Source of the DNA: Streptomyces sannanensis
GTDB lineage: Bacteria; Actinomycetota; Actinomycetes; Streptomycetales; Streptomycetaceae
Assembly (NCBI RefSeq): GCF_039536205.1
Contig: NZ_BAAAYL010000001.1
Location: 1,550,001 to 1,614,000 of the forward strand
DNA: 64,000 nucleotides
Direction of reading: 5' to 3'
Part shown: positions 32,177 to 40,494 of the stretch, one piece after another
How positions within the stretch are numbered: position 1 is the first letter of the stretch
Layout: each line of letters starts with the position of its first letter
Program-made: the position numbers and the translations under genes
Notes under the pieces: generated by a model
What the model was told of the DNA's origin: nothing
What the model saw: only the letters and a program-made list of their open reading frames with translations
The model's database searches: none

Positions 32177-32713
32177 TCAGGGAAGGAGCCGAGTCAGCAT
32201 CTCCCTCGCGTACTCGGCGTCGTACGAGCCTCCCGTGAGCAGCGCCTGCAGACAGATGCCGTCCATCAGCGCGACCAGGGCGCGCGTGGTGACCGGATCG
32301 GTGCGCCGGAGGAGGAACTCCGCCACCCCGTCGGTCCACTCCGCGGCCACGGGCCGCAGTGCGGGCCGTCGCAGCGCCGCGAGATACAGCTCGTACTCCA
32401 GCTCCAGCCGGACGCGGTCCCCGGCGAACCACTCCCCCATCAGCCGGGCCAGTTCGGCGGCCAGGTCGGTTTCGGGATCGTCGAGAACGCCGCTGTCGCG
32501 GATCTGTGCCAGGAAGCCCTCGTTGGCCTGGCGCAGCGCGGCGACCATCAGGTCGTCGAGGGTCTTGAAGTGGTACGTCGTCGAGCCGAGCGGCACATCC
32601 GCCTCGGCCGCGACCGTGCGATGGCTGAGCCCCGTGATCCCGGCGCGCCCCACCACCCGGATGGCGGCGTCGATAATGCGCTGACGGCGTTCGGGGTCGT
32701 AGCGGCGGACCAT
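32177..32713 (-). CDS. TetR-family regulator of the SMR pump
   Basis: A 178-residue regulator. Residues 8-55 form the TetR helix-turn-helix (RRQRIIDAAIRVVGRAGITG, LSHRTVAAEADVPLGSTTYH, F). A helical ligand-binding domain follows (LARLMGEWFAGDRVRLELEY, VALMDGICLQALLTGGSYDA). The ATG at 32713 gives the usual short N-terminus. Position and strand indicate that it represses the SMR gene 26 bp downstream, and a second palindrome upstream suggests autoregulation and perhaps control of the divergent membrane protein. The inducer is unknown. Confidence 0.85.
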   Translation of the reverse strand: MVRRYDPERRQRIIDAAIRVVGRAGITGLSHRTVAAEADVPLGSTTYHFKTLDDLMVAALRQANEGFLAQIRDSGVLDDPETDLAAELARLMGEWFAGDRVRLELEYELYLAALRRPALRPVAAEWTDGVAEFLLRRTDPVTTRALVALMDGICLQALLTGGSYDAEYAREMLTRLLP

Positions 32714-32729
32714 GCGCCCGAACGTACAC

Positions 32730-32751
32730 GGGACACCGGATACCGTGTCCC
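32730..32751. promoter_or_regulatory. Inverted repeat in the divergent tetR promoter region
   Basis: GGGACAC and GTGTCCC (32730-32736, 32745-32751) are perfect 7-bp arms around 8 bp, 17 bp from the tetR start and 30 bp from the start of the divergent gene. The sequence differs from the palindrome at 32151, so a second regulator could be involved. Confidence 0.5.
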
Positions 32752-32780
32752 GCATCATCCACGGGGACGGGGAAACGGAG

Positions 32781-33857
32781 ATGCCGGTGGCGCAGGACAT
32801 GGGGTGGGGCGGCGGCAGGGCCGGATGGCCGCCGGGACCGGGCGGATGGGTGCCTCAGCCGCCCAAGCCGGGGGTGATTCCCCTGCGGCCGCTGAACGTG
32901 GGCGACATCCTGGGCGGGGCCTTCTCGGCCGCCGGGCGTTACTTCAAGCCGCTGTTCGGTGTCGCGGCGATCGCCTTCGGTTCGGCGCTGCTGCTCACGA
33001 TCGCCGCTGTCGCGGTCGCGTACAGCGCTGTCGAGGACAGCCTCGGCGACTCCTTCCGGAGCATCGACCACGGGCATGCCTCCTCGCAGGACGTCATCGC
33101 CCTGCTGGTCGCCTTCTTCGCGGTGCTGGCCGCCTTCCTGCTGGGGGTCCTGCTGGCCACGGCGCTGATCAGTGCCGCCGTGCCGGTCGTCGTGCAGCAG
33201 GCGGTGCTCGGCCGGCCCGCCCCGTTCGGCATGGTCTGGCGGCGGGCGTGGTCCCGGATGCCCACAGTGCTCGGAGTGGTCCTCCTGACCTCGCTGTGCG
33301 CCCTGGTGCCGATCGGACTGTTCACAGGAGGCTGGCTGGGCTTCGCTCTCAGCCGCCCGGTGCGGGACGGCGTCGGTGCGCTGCCGCTGTTCGCACTGCT
33401 GGGGCTGCTGGCGACCTGGCCGCTGATGATCTGGCTGTATGTGCTCTTCAGCCTGGCCCCCGCGGCTGCGGTCCTCGAGGGCCAGGGCGCGATAGGTGCA
33501 CTGCGCCGCTCGGCCCGGCTGGTCCGCGGCTCCTGGTGGCGGATCTTCGGCATCTGGCTGCTGGGGGCCGTCATCGCCGCGGTGATGGGCTACTTCATCC
33601 AGATACCGTTCACCCTCGCCGGGTTCTTCATCGGCATGCCGGGCCTGCTCGGCATGGGATCCGACCCCGGCACCGCGGAGATCCTCGCCTCCCTCTCCAT
33701 CTATCTGGTGCTGTACCTGATCGGCCTACTGGTCGCCCAGATGGTGTCGACCGTCCTCCCGCAGCTGGTCAGCAGCCTGCTGTACGTGGACCGCCGTATC
33801 CGTACGGAACGTCTGGACGCCGCTCTGGCCGAGGCCGCCGCCCGGCCCTCCCGGTGA
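32781..33857 (+). CDS. Polytopic membrane protein (GPDPase-type membrane domain)
   Basis: A 358-residue protein starting at ATG 32781 after GGGGAAACGGAG. A Gly/Pro-rich N-terminus (GGWVPQPPKPGVIPLRPLNV) precedes the conserved GDILGGAFSAAGRYFKPLFG. Six or so transmembrane helices follow, with [20 protein letters not shown] and RSARLVRGSWWRIFGIWLLG, a motif order typical of the glycerophosphodiester phosphodiesterase membrane domain family (PF10110). No catalytic phosphodiesterase domain is present. The role is unknown. It is divergent from tetR and ends close to the group II intron. Confidence 0.75.
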   Translation: MPVAQDMGWGGGRAGWPPGPGGWVPQPPKPGVIPLRPLNVGDILGGAFSAAGRYFKPLFGVAAIAFGSALLLTIAAVAVAYSAVEDSLGDSFRSIDHGHASSQDVIALLVAFFAVLAAFLLGVLLATALISAAVPVVVQQAVLGRPAPFGMVWRRAWSRMPTVLGVVLLTSLCALVPIGLFTGGWLGFALSRPVRDGVGALPLFALLGLLATWPLMIWLYVLFSLAPAAAVLEGQGAIGALRRSARLVRGSWWRIFGIWLLGAVIAAVMGYFIQIPFTLAGFFIGMPGLLGMGSDPGTAEILASLSIYLVLYLIGLLVAQMVSTVLPQLVSSLLYVDRRIRTERLDAALAEAAARPSR

Positions 33858-34022
33858 TGCGGCCCCTGGGCGCGCGATCGGGAGCCGTCCCGCCGGTCAG
33901 TCGATGAGCGACTTCTTTCCCCTCGGGGTCGGCGAGGACCCCCACGACGCCTCGTCCCCCTGCCCGGCGTTCACCCGCTGGGCCCCGAGCGCTCGCCGCG
34001 TCCACGGCGAAAGCGGCGCACA

Positions 34023-35944
34023 ATCGAGTAGGAGGGACGGGTCGCCCGTCCCTCCTCTCACACCACCGGACATGCGGGCCACGCATCCGGCGGTTCATCA
34101 AGCTGATCTCAACCGTTGCCAGGTCGGCTTGAGCATGCGCAGGCCGAGGTCGTCCCAGTGAGAGTTGGGCATCGCCCGCTGAAGGACAGCCGATCCCGCG
34201 ATCCGCCAGTAACCCTTGCCGCTGCCCGCCCATTCGCGGGCCTTCCACTCGGCGATGCCGAGCTCGCGGAGGTTCCTGAACCGGGCCTTGGGGAGCTTCC
34301 ATTCCTTCCAGCGGATCTGCCGCATCCTGCGGCGGAACCACTCGTCCAGCTCCCTGAACACCTTCGGGGTGTCCGCTAGCTGGAAGTAGCCCATCCATCC
34401 GGTGGTGAAGCGGTTGATCTTCGCGATGCGTTCATCCATCGCGATGCTCCACCGGCGCGAGGTCAACTCCCGCAGCCGGTCCTTCAGGCGCTTGACCGCC
34501 TTCGGATCGACCCGGATCCTGACCCCGGCCCGGGTGAAGTAGAAGCCGAACCCCAGCAGCACCGCCGAGCGGGCGTGGCCCACCTTCGACTTCTCCCGGT
34601 TGACCATCAGTTTCAGCCGCTGCTCGACCACGGCCGTGACCGAGGCGAGCACCCTTCTGGCGGCTCGTTCGCTCCGCACGAAGACGCGCACGTCGTCGGC
34701 GTAGCGCACGAACCGGTGACCGCGCCTGAACAGTTCCCGGTCCAGGTCGTCGAGCATGATGTTCGACAGCACCGGCGACAGCGGGGACCCCTGCGGGGTC
34801 CCCTCTTCGCTCGGCATCTTGATGCCGTCCACCATGATCCCGGCTTCCAAATACCTGCGGACCAGTCTCAAGACCCTGCGGTCAGCGACCTTGCGCGCGA
34901 CCCGCGCCATCAGGACGTCATGCTGGACCCGGTCGAAGAACCGGTCCAGATCAAGGTCCACGACCCACCGGTAGCCGTCCTCGATCGCCCGCCGCGCGAC
35001 CCGGACCGCCTGATGGGCGGACCGGCCGGGACGGAATCCGAAGGACGACCCCGAGAACTGCGGGTCGAAGATGGGCACGAGTACTTGCGCGATGGCCTGC
35101 TGGATCAAGCGGTCCAGCACCCGCGGCACCCCCAGCATCCGCTCGCCGCCACCAGGCTTCGGGATGATCACCTGACGGACCGGCGCCGGCCGGTAGATGC
35201 CCGCGTCGAGTTCGGCCCTCACTTCAGGCCAGTGCACTGCGATCCACGGCCGCAACTCAGCCGTAGTCATGCCATCCACTCCGGGTGCACCCCGGTTCAC
35301 TTCGACGCGGTTGAGCGCCGCGAGCAGGTTCTCCCTGGAGAGCATCCGCTCCCACAGCGAGGACTCCCGCTCCCGGTGAACGTCCTCCATGGAGTGCGCC
35401 GACCGGCCACTACGCTCCGCCGGGACACTTCCGGAATGCACCGGTCCCTCCCCGGTCGGCACCGCCGAAGCGGACTTGCCGCGGTCCATGTGACCAGCAC
35501 GAGCAACCACCACATCACCCGTTCCACTCGATGTTCGGCCCTTCCCAGCCCATCACCAGGCGACGGCCATCCCGGCTGGTACTACGGCCTCTGCTGACTT
35601 CTGCCCGGTCAGAGTCGGCCTCCCGGCCCACTCCGTCGGCGCGGCGACACCTCAGCACAACCGACACCCGAACAGATCTCCCCAGGTAAGAACGATCACT
35701 GTCCCTGGATCTCCGCCGCGTTTACGCACTGGCCTTCTTGGCAGTGACGGGCTTCGCCTTGCCATGCAGGCTCACCCGACCAGCACGCCTCATACACGGT
35801 TCGTGTTCCTCGGTACCCAGGTCTCGCCTCGGGCTTCCTCCAGACCCCACCTCACGGTGACGCCCTTGCCTCCGGCTCGGGGTTAGCACCACCTCTTCCC
35901 CCAGGGGACTTTCACCCCCAAGCAATCGCCCATGCTGGGCGCAC
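34023..35944 (-). mobile_element. Group II intron (class C type), complete
   Basis: Reading the minus strand, the intron begins GTGCGCCCAGCATGGGCG at 35944 and ends CTACTCGAT at 34023, 1922 nt. About 430 nt of ribozyme domains I-IV precede the LtrA gene. After its stop come a domain V-like hairpin (ACCGCCGGATGCG with its complement) and a GC-rich domain VI stem (GGAGGGACGGG with CCCGTCCCTCC) followed by the terminal bases. The 5' exon is the terminator hairpin of the suf operon, five bases away. Class C introns are known to insert after such hairpins. Confidence 0.85.
34098..35513 (-). CDS. ltrA: Group II intron reverse transcriptase/maturase
   Basis: A 471-residue intron-encoded protein. 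Reverse transcriptase motifs are all present: NRGAPGVDGMTTAELRPWI, RQVIIPKPGGGERMLGVPRV, SSFGFRPGRSAHQAVRVARR, VVDLDLDRFFDRVQHDVLMA, EGTPQGSPLSPVLSNIMLDD and the catalytic FVRYADDVRVFV. The maturase domain X follows (IAKINRFTTGWMGYFQLADT, WKEWKLPKARFRNLRELGI). I see no HNH endonuclease domain after it, as in class C proteins. The frame is intact, so splicing and mobility are possible. The start codon is uncertain within the first 40 residues. Confidence 0.92.
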   Translation of the reverse strand: MVVARAGHMDRGKSASAVPTGEGPVHSGSVPAERSGRSAHSMEDVHRERESSLWERMLSRENLLAALNRVEVNRGAPGVDGMTTAELRPWIAVHWPEVRAELDAGIYRPAPVRQVIIPKPGGGERMLGVPRVLDRLIQQAIAQVLVPIFDPQFSGSSFGFRPGRSAHQAVRVARRAIEDGYRWVVDLDLDRFFDRVQHDVLMARVARKVADRRVLRLVRRYLEAGIMVDGIKMPSEEGTPQGSPLSPVLSNIMLDDLDRELFRRGHRFVRYADDVRVFVRSERAARRVLASVTAVVEQRLKLMVNREKSKVGHARSAVLLGFGFYFTRAGVRIRVDPKAVKRLKDRLRELTSRRWSIAMDERIAKINRFTTGWMGYFQLADTPKVFRELDEWFRRRMRQIRWKEWKLPKARFRNLRELGIAEWKAREWAGSGKGYWRIAGSAVLQRAMPNSHWDDLGLRMLKPTWQRLRSA

Positions 35945-35949
35945 ACAGC

Positions 35950-35979
35950 GAAGCTCCCGGCCGAACGGCCGGGAGCTTC
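35950..35979 (-). terminator. Terminator of the suf operon, target of the intron
   Basis: GAAGCTCCCGGCC and its exact complement form a 13-bp stem with a 4-base loop, 20 bp after the stop of the last suf gene. The group II intron starts five bases downstream (35944). Confidence 0.85.
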
Positions 35980-35998
35980 ACCCTGTGGAGCCAGTTGC

Positions 35999-36340
35999 TC
36001 AGACGTTGAAGCCGAGCGCGCGCAGCTGCTCACGGCCATCGTCGGTGATCTTGTCCGGACCCCACGGCGGCATCCAGACCCAGTTGATCCGCAGCTCGTT
36101 GACGATGCCGTCGGTCGCCGCCTTGGCCTGGTCCTCGATGACATCGGTCAGCGGGCAGGCCGCGGACGTCAGCGTCATGTCGATGGTGGCGATATTGGAG
36201 TCGTCGATGTGGACGCCGTAGATCAGGCCCAGGTTGACGACGTCGATGCCCAGCTCGGGGTCGACGACGTCGTACAGCGCCTCGCGGACTTCCTCTTCCG
36301 TCGCCGGCTTGGTCACCGCGGTCTCGGTGTTGTCGGTCAT
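35999..36340 (-). CDS. MIP18-family (DUF59) iron-sulfur assembly factor, SufT-like
   Basis: A 113-residue protein with the DUF59 motifs VREALYDVVDPELGIDVVNL, GLIYGVHIDD, TLTSAACPLTDVIEDQAK (the reactive Cys) and NWVWMPPWGPDKITDDGREQ. The family helps to mature Fe-S proteins; SufT has this role in Firmicutes and mycobacteria. Its ATG overlaps the end of sufU by four bases and it is the last gene of the suf operon. A terminator and the intron follow. Confidence 0.85.
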   Translation of the reverse strand: MTDNTETAVTKPATEEEVREALYDVVDPELGIDVVNLGLIYGVHIDDSNIATIDMTLTSAACPLTDVIEDQAKAATDGIVNELRINWVWMPPWGPDKITDDGREQLRALGFNV

Positions 36341-36801
36341 GCCGTCTTCCTCTCGGCGCCGTCACCCAGAGCCTGGGCCGTCGCGTCCTTCCACGCCATC
36401 CAGCTCAGGAGAGCGCACTTCACCCGGGCGGGGTACTTGGAGACACCGGCGAACGCCACGGCGTCCTCCAGCACCTCCTCCATCGCGTCGTCGGGCTCGA
36501 TCTTGCCCTTGGACTGCATCAGCTCCAGGAAGAGTTCCTGGATCTTCTGCGCATCGGCGATCTCCTTGCCGACCAGCAGCTCGTTCAGCACCGAGGCGCT
36601 GGCCTGGCTGATGGAGCAGCCCTGGCCCTCGTAACTGATGTCCTCGATCGTGCTGTCGGCGAGCTTCACGCGGAGCGTGATCTCGTCACCGCACGTCGGG
36701 TTGACGTGGTGCACCTCGGCGTCGCCGTCCCTCAAGCCCCGGCCATGCGGGTGCTTGTAGTGGTCCAGGATGACGTCCTGGTACATCGAATCCAGCTTCA
36801 C
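36337..36801 (-). CDS. sufU: Zinc-dependent sulfur-transfer protein SufU
   Basis: A 154-residue protein that accepts sulfur from SufS and passes it to the SufBCD scaffold. Motifs are MYQDVILDHYKHPHGRGLRD, HVNPTCGDEITLRVKLAD (Cys and Asp zinc ligands), EGQGCSISQASASVLNELLV (Cys) and YPARVKCALLSWMAWKDA (Cys). The insertion between the last two ligands is that of SufU rather than IscU. It lies 15 bp after sufS and overlaps the DUF59 gene. Confidence 0.93.
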   Translation of the reverse strand: MKLDSMYQDVILDHYKHPHGRGLRDGDAEVHHVNPTCGDEITLRVKLADSTIEDISYEGQGCSISQASASVLNELLVGKEIADAQKIQELFLELMQSKGKIEPDDAMEEVLEDAVAFAGVSKYPARVKCALLSWMAWKDATAQALGDGAERKTA

Positions 36802-36816
36802 GGGTCAGTCCTGTCC

Positions 36817-38073
36817 TCAGCCGAAGAAGTCGCGGACGTGCTCCAGGCCCGCGACCAGGGCATCGACCTCGTCCGGGGTGGAGTACAGGTAGAACGACGC
36901 CCGTGTGGTCGCAGGAATTCCGTACCGCAGGCAGACCGGCCGCGCGCAGTGGTGGCCGACCCGCACCGCGATGCCCTGCTCGTCGAGGACCTGGCCCACG
37001 TCGTGCGGGTGGATGTCGCCGAGCGTGAAGGAGATCGCGGCGCCCCGGTCCTCGGCCGTGGTCGGGCCGATGATCTTCAGGTCCGGGACCTCCAGCAGCC
37101 GCTTCACCGCGTACTCGGTGAGCACGTGCTCATGCTGCTGGATCTTGTCCATGCCGATCGAGGTCAGGTAGTCCACGGCCGCGCCGAGGCCGACGGCCTG
37201 GGCGATCGGGGGGGTACCCGCCTCGAACTTGTGCGGAGCCGGAGCGTACGTCGACGAGTGCATCGAGACGGTCTCGATCATCTCGCCGCCGCCCAGGAAC
37301 GGAGGCAGGTCCTCCAGCAGCTCCTGGCGGCCCCACAGCACGCCGATACCGGTCGGGGCCAGCATCTTGTGGCCGGTGAAGGCCACGAAGTCGGCGCCGA
37401 GCGCCTGCACGTCCAGCGCCATGTGCGGGGCGGCCTGCGAGGCGTCGATCACGACGATCGCGCCGACCTCCTGGGCCCGGCGGACGATCTGCTCGACCGG
37501 GTTGATCGTGCCCAGGATGTTGGAGACCAGCACGAACGAGACGACCTTGGTCTTCTCGGTGATGATCTCGTCGATGTTGGACAGGTCGAGCCGGCCGTCG
37601 TCGGTCAGACCGAACCACTTCAGCTTCGCGCCGGTGCGCTGCGAGAGCAGCTGCCACGGAACGATGTTGGAGTGGTGCTCCATCTCCGTGATGACGATCT
37701 CGGTGTCGCGGTCCACCCGGTAGGGCTCATCGGCCCAGCCGAGCATGTTCGCGACGAGGTTGAGCGACTCGGAGGCGTTCTTGGTGAAGATCACCTCGTC
37801 GCGGCTGGGCGCGTTGACGAACGCGGCGACCTTGTCGCGCGCGCCCTCGTACAGCGCCGTGGCCTCCTCGGCGAGCACGTGCACACCGCGGTGGACGTTG
37901 GCGTTGTAGCGCTCGTAGTAGTCGCTGAGCGCGTCCAGTACCTGGCGCGGCTTCTGCGAAGTCGCCGCGTTGTCCAGGTAAACGATCTTCTTCCCGTCGT
38001 GGACCAGACGATCCAGGATGGGGAAGTCCTTGCGGATCGCCTCGGTGTCGAGAAGGCCAGGCAGTGTCGTCAC
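36817..38073 (-). CDS. sufS: Cysteine desulfurase SufS
   Basis: A 418-residue class V PLP enzyme that removes sulfur from cysteine. It has YLDNAATSQKPRQVLDALSD, EMEHHSNIVPWQLLSQRTGA, the PLP Lys in FVAFTGHKMLAPTGIGVLWG and the catalytic Cys in AVRVGHHCARPVCLRYGI. The length and the GHHCARP loop identify the SufS (group II) type, which works with SufU. The start GTG overlaps the end of sufC by four bases. Confidence 0.95.
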   Translation of the reverse strand: MTTLPGLLDTEAIRKDFPILDRLVHDGKKIVYLDNAATSQKPRQVLDALSDYYERYNANVHRGVHVLAEEATALYEGARDKVAAFVNAPSRDEVIFTKNASESLNLVANMLGWADEPYRVDRDTEIVITEMEHHSNIVPWQLLSQRTGAKLKWFGLTDDGRLDLSNIDEIITEKTKVVSFVLVSNILGTINPVEQIVRRAQEVGAIVVIDASQAAPHMALDVQALGADFVAFTGHKMLAPTGIGVLWGRQELLEDLPPFLGGGEMIETVSMHSSTYAPAPHKFEAGTPPIAQAVGLGAAVDYLTSIGMDKIQQHEHVLTEYAVKRLLEVPDLKIIGPTTAEDRGAAISFTLGDIHPHDVGQVLDEQGIAVRVGHHCARPVCLRYGIPATTRASFYLYSTPDEVDALVAGLEHVRDFFG

Positions 38074-38834
38074 GCGGTTGCGCCACCCTTCACATACGCC
38101 TCGTAGCCCTCTTCCTCCAGCTTGTCGGCGAGCTCGGCACCGCCGGACTCGGCGATCCGGCCGTTCGCGAAGACGTGCACGAAGTCGGGCTTGATGTAGC
38201 GCAGAATGCGCGTGTAGTGCGTGATCAGCAGGGTGCCGACCTCGCCGGTCTCGCGGACGCGGTTGACGCCCTCGGAGACGATGCGAAGCGCGTCGACGTC
38301 GAGGCCGGAGTCGGTCTCGTCGAGGATCGCGATCTTCGGCTTGAGCAGCTCGAGCTGAAGGATCTCGTGGCGCTTCTTCTCACCGCCGGAGAAGCCCTCG
38401 TTGACATTGCGCTCGGCGAAGGCGGGGTCCATCTGGAGACGCTCCATGGCCTCCTTGACCTCCTTCACCCAGGTGCGCAGCTTCGGGGCCTCGCCCCGGA
38501 TGGCGGCGGCGGAGGTGCGCAGGAAGTTGGAGACCGAGACACCCGGGACCTCGACCGGGTACTGCATGGCCAGGAAGACACCGGCACGGGCGCGCTCGTC
38601 GACGGACATCTCGAGGACGTTCTCGCCGTCGAGATGCACGGAGCCGCTGGTGATCGTGTACTTCGGGTGACCCGCGAGCGAGTACGCCAGGGTCGACTTG
38701 CCGGAGCCGTTGGGGCCCATGATGGCGTGGGTCTCGCCCTGCTTCACGGTCAGGTCGACGCCCTTGAGGATCTCCCGGGGGCCGTTCTCGGCCTCGACGG
38801 AGACGTGCAGGTCGCAGATTTCAAGCGTTGCCAT
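38070..38834 (-). CDS. sufC: Fe-S assembly ATPase SufC
   Basis: A 254-residue ABC-type ATPase of the SufBCD scaffold. Walker A is GPNGSGKST, the signature SGGEKKRHEILQLELL and Walker B IAILDETDSGLDVDAL, followed by the switch His in LLITHYTRILRYIKPDFVHV. I start it at ATG 38834 (MATLEICDLHVSVEAENGP) because the upstream residues resemble no SufC. It drives conformational changes of SufB/SufD during cluster assembly. Confidence 0.95.
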   Translation of the reverse strand: MATLEICDLHVSVEAENGPREILKGVDLTVKQGETHAIMGPNGSGKSTLAYSLAGHPKYTITSGSVHLDGENVLEMSVDERARAGVFLAMQYPVEVPGVSVSNFLRTSAAAIRGEAPKLRTWVKEVKEAMERLQMDPAFAERNVNEGFSGGEKKRHEILQLELLKPKIAILDETDSGLDVDALRIVSEGVNRVRETGEVGTLLITHYTRILRYIKPDFVHVFANGRIAESGGAELADKLEEEGYEAYVKGGATA

Positions 38835-38841
38835 GGGTGAC

Positions 38842-39159
38842 TCAGGACTCCTGGGTGACGGAGACGAGCACATCGTCCCCTTCGATCTTGACGGGGTATA
38901 CGGGGACGGGGCGCGTCGCGGGAAGGCCGGACGGCTTGCCGGTACGGAGGTCGAAGCTGGAGCCGTGCAACCAGCACTCGATCTGGCAGTCCTCCACCTC
39001 GCCCTCGGAGAGGGAGACGTTCGCGTGCGAGCAGATGTCGTAAATCGCGAACACCTCGCCCTCGGTGCGGACGACGGAGACCGGCGTGCCGTCGAGTTCC
39101 ACCCGCTTGGGGGTGTCCTCCTCCAGCTCGCTCAGGGCGCAGACACGGACGAAGCTCAT
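38842..39159 (-). CDS. Rieske-type [2Fe-2S] ferredoxin of the suf operon
   Basis: A 105-residue protein with both Rieske boxes: CSHANVSLSEG and CWLHGSSFDLRTGKPSG, that is C-x-H and C-x2-H. Small Rieske ferredoxins of this NirD/HcaC-like type are found inside actinobacterial suf operons. Here it lies between sufD, whose end it overlaps by four bases, and sufC, 7 bp away. It may deliver electrons during cluster assembly or be a client; the exact role is not established. Confidence 0.9.
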   Translation of the reverse strand: MSFVRVCALSELEEDTPKRVELDGTPVSVVRTEGEVFAIYDICSHANVSLSEGEVEDCQIECWLHGSSFDLRTGKPSGLPATRPVPVYPVKIEGDDVLVSVTQES

Positions 39160-40334
39160 GCGACCGACGCCTCCAGCTCTTCCTCGATCCTGGCGATGAG
39201 GCGCTCCTGGACGTCGGCGACGCCGATCTGCTGGACCAGCTCGGCGAAGAAGCCGCGCACGACCAGTCGGCGGGCCTCCTTCTCCGGGATGCCGCGGGCC
39301 ATCAGGTAGAAGAGCTGCTCGTCGTCGAAGCGGCCGGTGGCCGAGGCGTGGCCGGCGCCGACGATCTCACCCGTCTCGATCTCCAGGTTCGGCACGGAGT
39401 CGACCCGGGCGCCGTCCGTCAGGACCAGGTTGCGGTTGAGCTCGTAGGTGTCCGTGCCCTCGGCCGCGGCCTCGATGAGGACGTCACCGATCCACACGGC
39501 GTGCGCGTCATGGCCCTGCAGTGCGCCCTTGTAGGCGACGTTGGAGCGGCAGTGCGGGGTGTTGTGGGTGACCAGCAGGCGGTGCTCCTGGTGCTGGCCG
39601 GCGTCGGTGAAGTACAGACCGAACAGCTCGGCCTCGCCGCCGGTGCCCGCGTACTCCACGCGAGGGTGAAGGCGGACCACGTCACCGCCGAAGGTGACCA
39701 CGATCGACTTGAAGGAGGCGTCCCGGCCGACCAGCGCGTTGTGCTGGGCCACATGGACGGACTTCTCGTCCCAGTCCTGGACGGAGACGACGGTGAGCTT
39801 GGCGCCGTCGCCGAGGACGTAGTCGACATTGGCGGCGAGCACCGCGTCACCGGTGTGGTCGATGACCACGACGGCCTCGGCGAAAGCGCCGAGCTCGATC
39901 AGCTGGTGGCCGAAGGCGGTGCCGCCCTCGCCGTGCACGGAGATCCGGACCGGCTCGGTGAGCACGGCCTCCTTGGCGACGGTCACGACCGACGCCTTCT
40001 CGAAGGAGGAGTACGCCTGGGCGGCGATACGGTCCACCGGCATGCCGGCCTTGCCGAGCCGCGCGTCGTCGCGGCCGACCGTCTCCACGGTCACGCCCTC
40101 GGGGGCCTGCACCTCGACGCGCACACCCTCGCCGTCGGCGACGGCGGTGCCGTCGTGCAGCCCGCGCAGCCGCGCCAGCGGCGTGAACCGCCACTCCTCC
40201 TCGCGGCCGTGCGGCACCGGGAAGTCGGCCACGTCGAAGGACGGGGGCGCGCTCATACGGGTGGCGACGGTGGACTCGGCGGCCACCGCGATGGAGCCGG
40301 AGGTGGTGGCACCCGCCGGGATGTTCTGGGCCAT
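39156..40334 (-). CDS. sufD: Fe-S assembly scaffold protein SufD
   Basis: A 392-residue protein, partner of SufB. Conserved parts are FPVPHGREEEWRFTPLARLR, HNTPHCRSNVAYKGALQGHD, VWIGDVLIEAAAEGTDTYEL, NLEIETGEIVGAGHASATGR and FDDEQLFYLMARGIPEKEAR. The last His-containing segments form the beta-helix shared with SufB. ATG 40334 (MAQNIPAG) is the likely start; an ATG at 40373 would add 13 residues. It lies 160 bp after sufB. Confidence 0.93.
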   Translation of the reverse strand: MAQNIPAGATTSGSIAVAAESTVATRMSAPPSFDVADFPVPHGREEEWRFTPLARLRGLHDGTAVADGEGVRVEVQAPEGVTVETVGRDDARLGKAGMPVDRIAAQAYSSFEKASVVTVAKEAVLTEPVRISVHGEGGTAFGHQLIELGAFAEAVVVIDHTGDAVLAANVDYVLGDGAKLTVVSVQDWDEKSVHVAQHNALVGRDASFKSIVVTFGGDVVRLHPRVEYAGTGGEAELFGLYFTDAGQHQEHRLLVTHNTPHCRSNVAYKGALQGHDAHAVWIGDVLIEAAAEGTDTYELNRNLVLTDGARVDSVPNLEIETGEIVGAGHASATGRFDDEQLFYLMARGIPEKEARRLVVRGFFAELVQQIGVADVQERLIARIEEELEASVA

Positions 40335-40494
40335 GACTTTCGTCTTGCTCGCTTTCTGCCTCGTCGTGCTCACCCGCCGCCGGCGGTCGCCTGAACCTTC
40401 GCCCTACGGCGCTGTCCGGTCCCGGCCCGCTCTGCGGCGTGCTCGCGGGGCTCAGCGAATGAGCCCGGGTCGTTGGTCTGGTCTGCGGGGCGCT

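Noticed and set aside
33897..34082. Small minus-strand gene downstream of the intron
   Set aside because: The frame starts inside intron domain VI, and its end (SSPTPRGKKSLID) is not recognised. It may be the tail of a lost gene, but I cannot support it.
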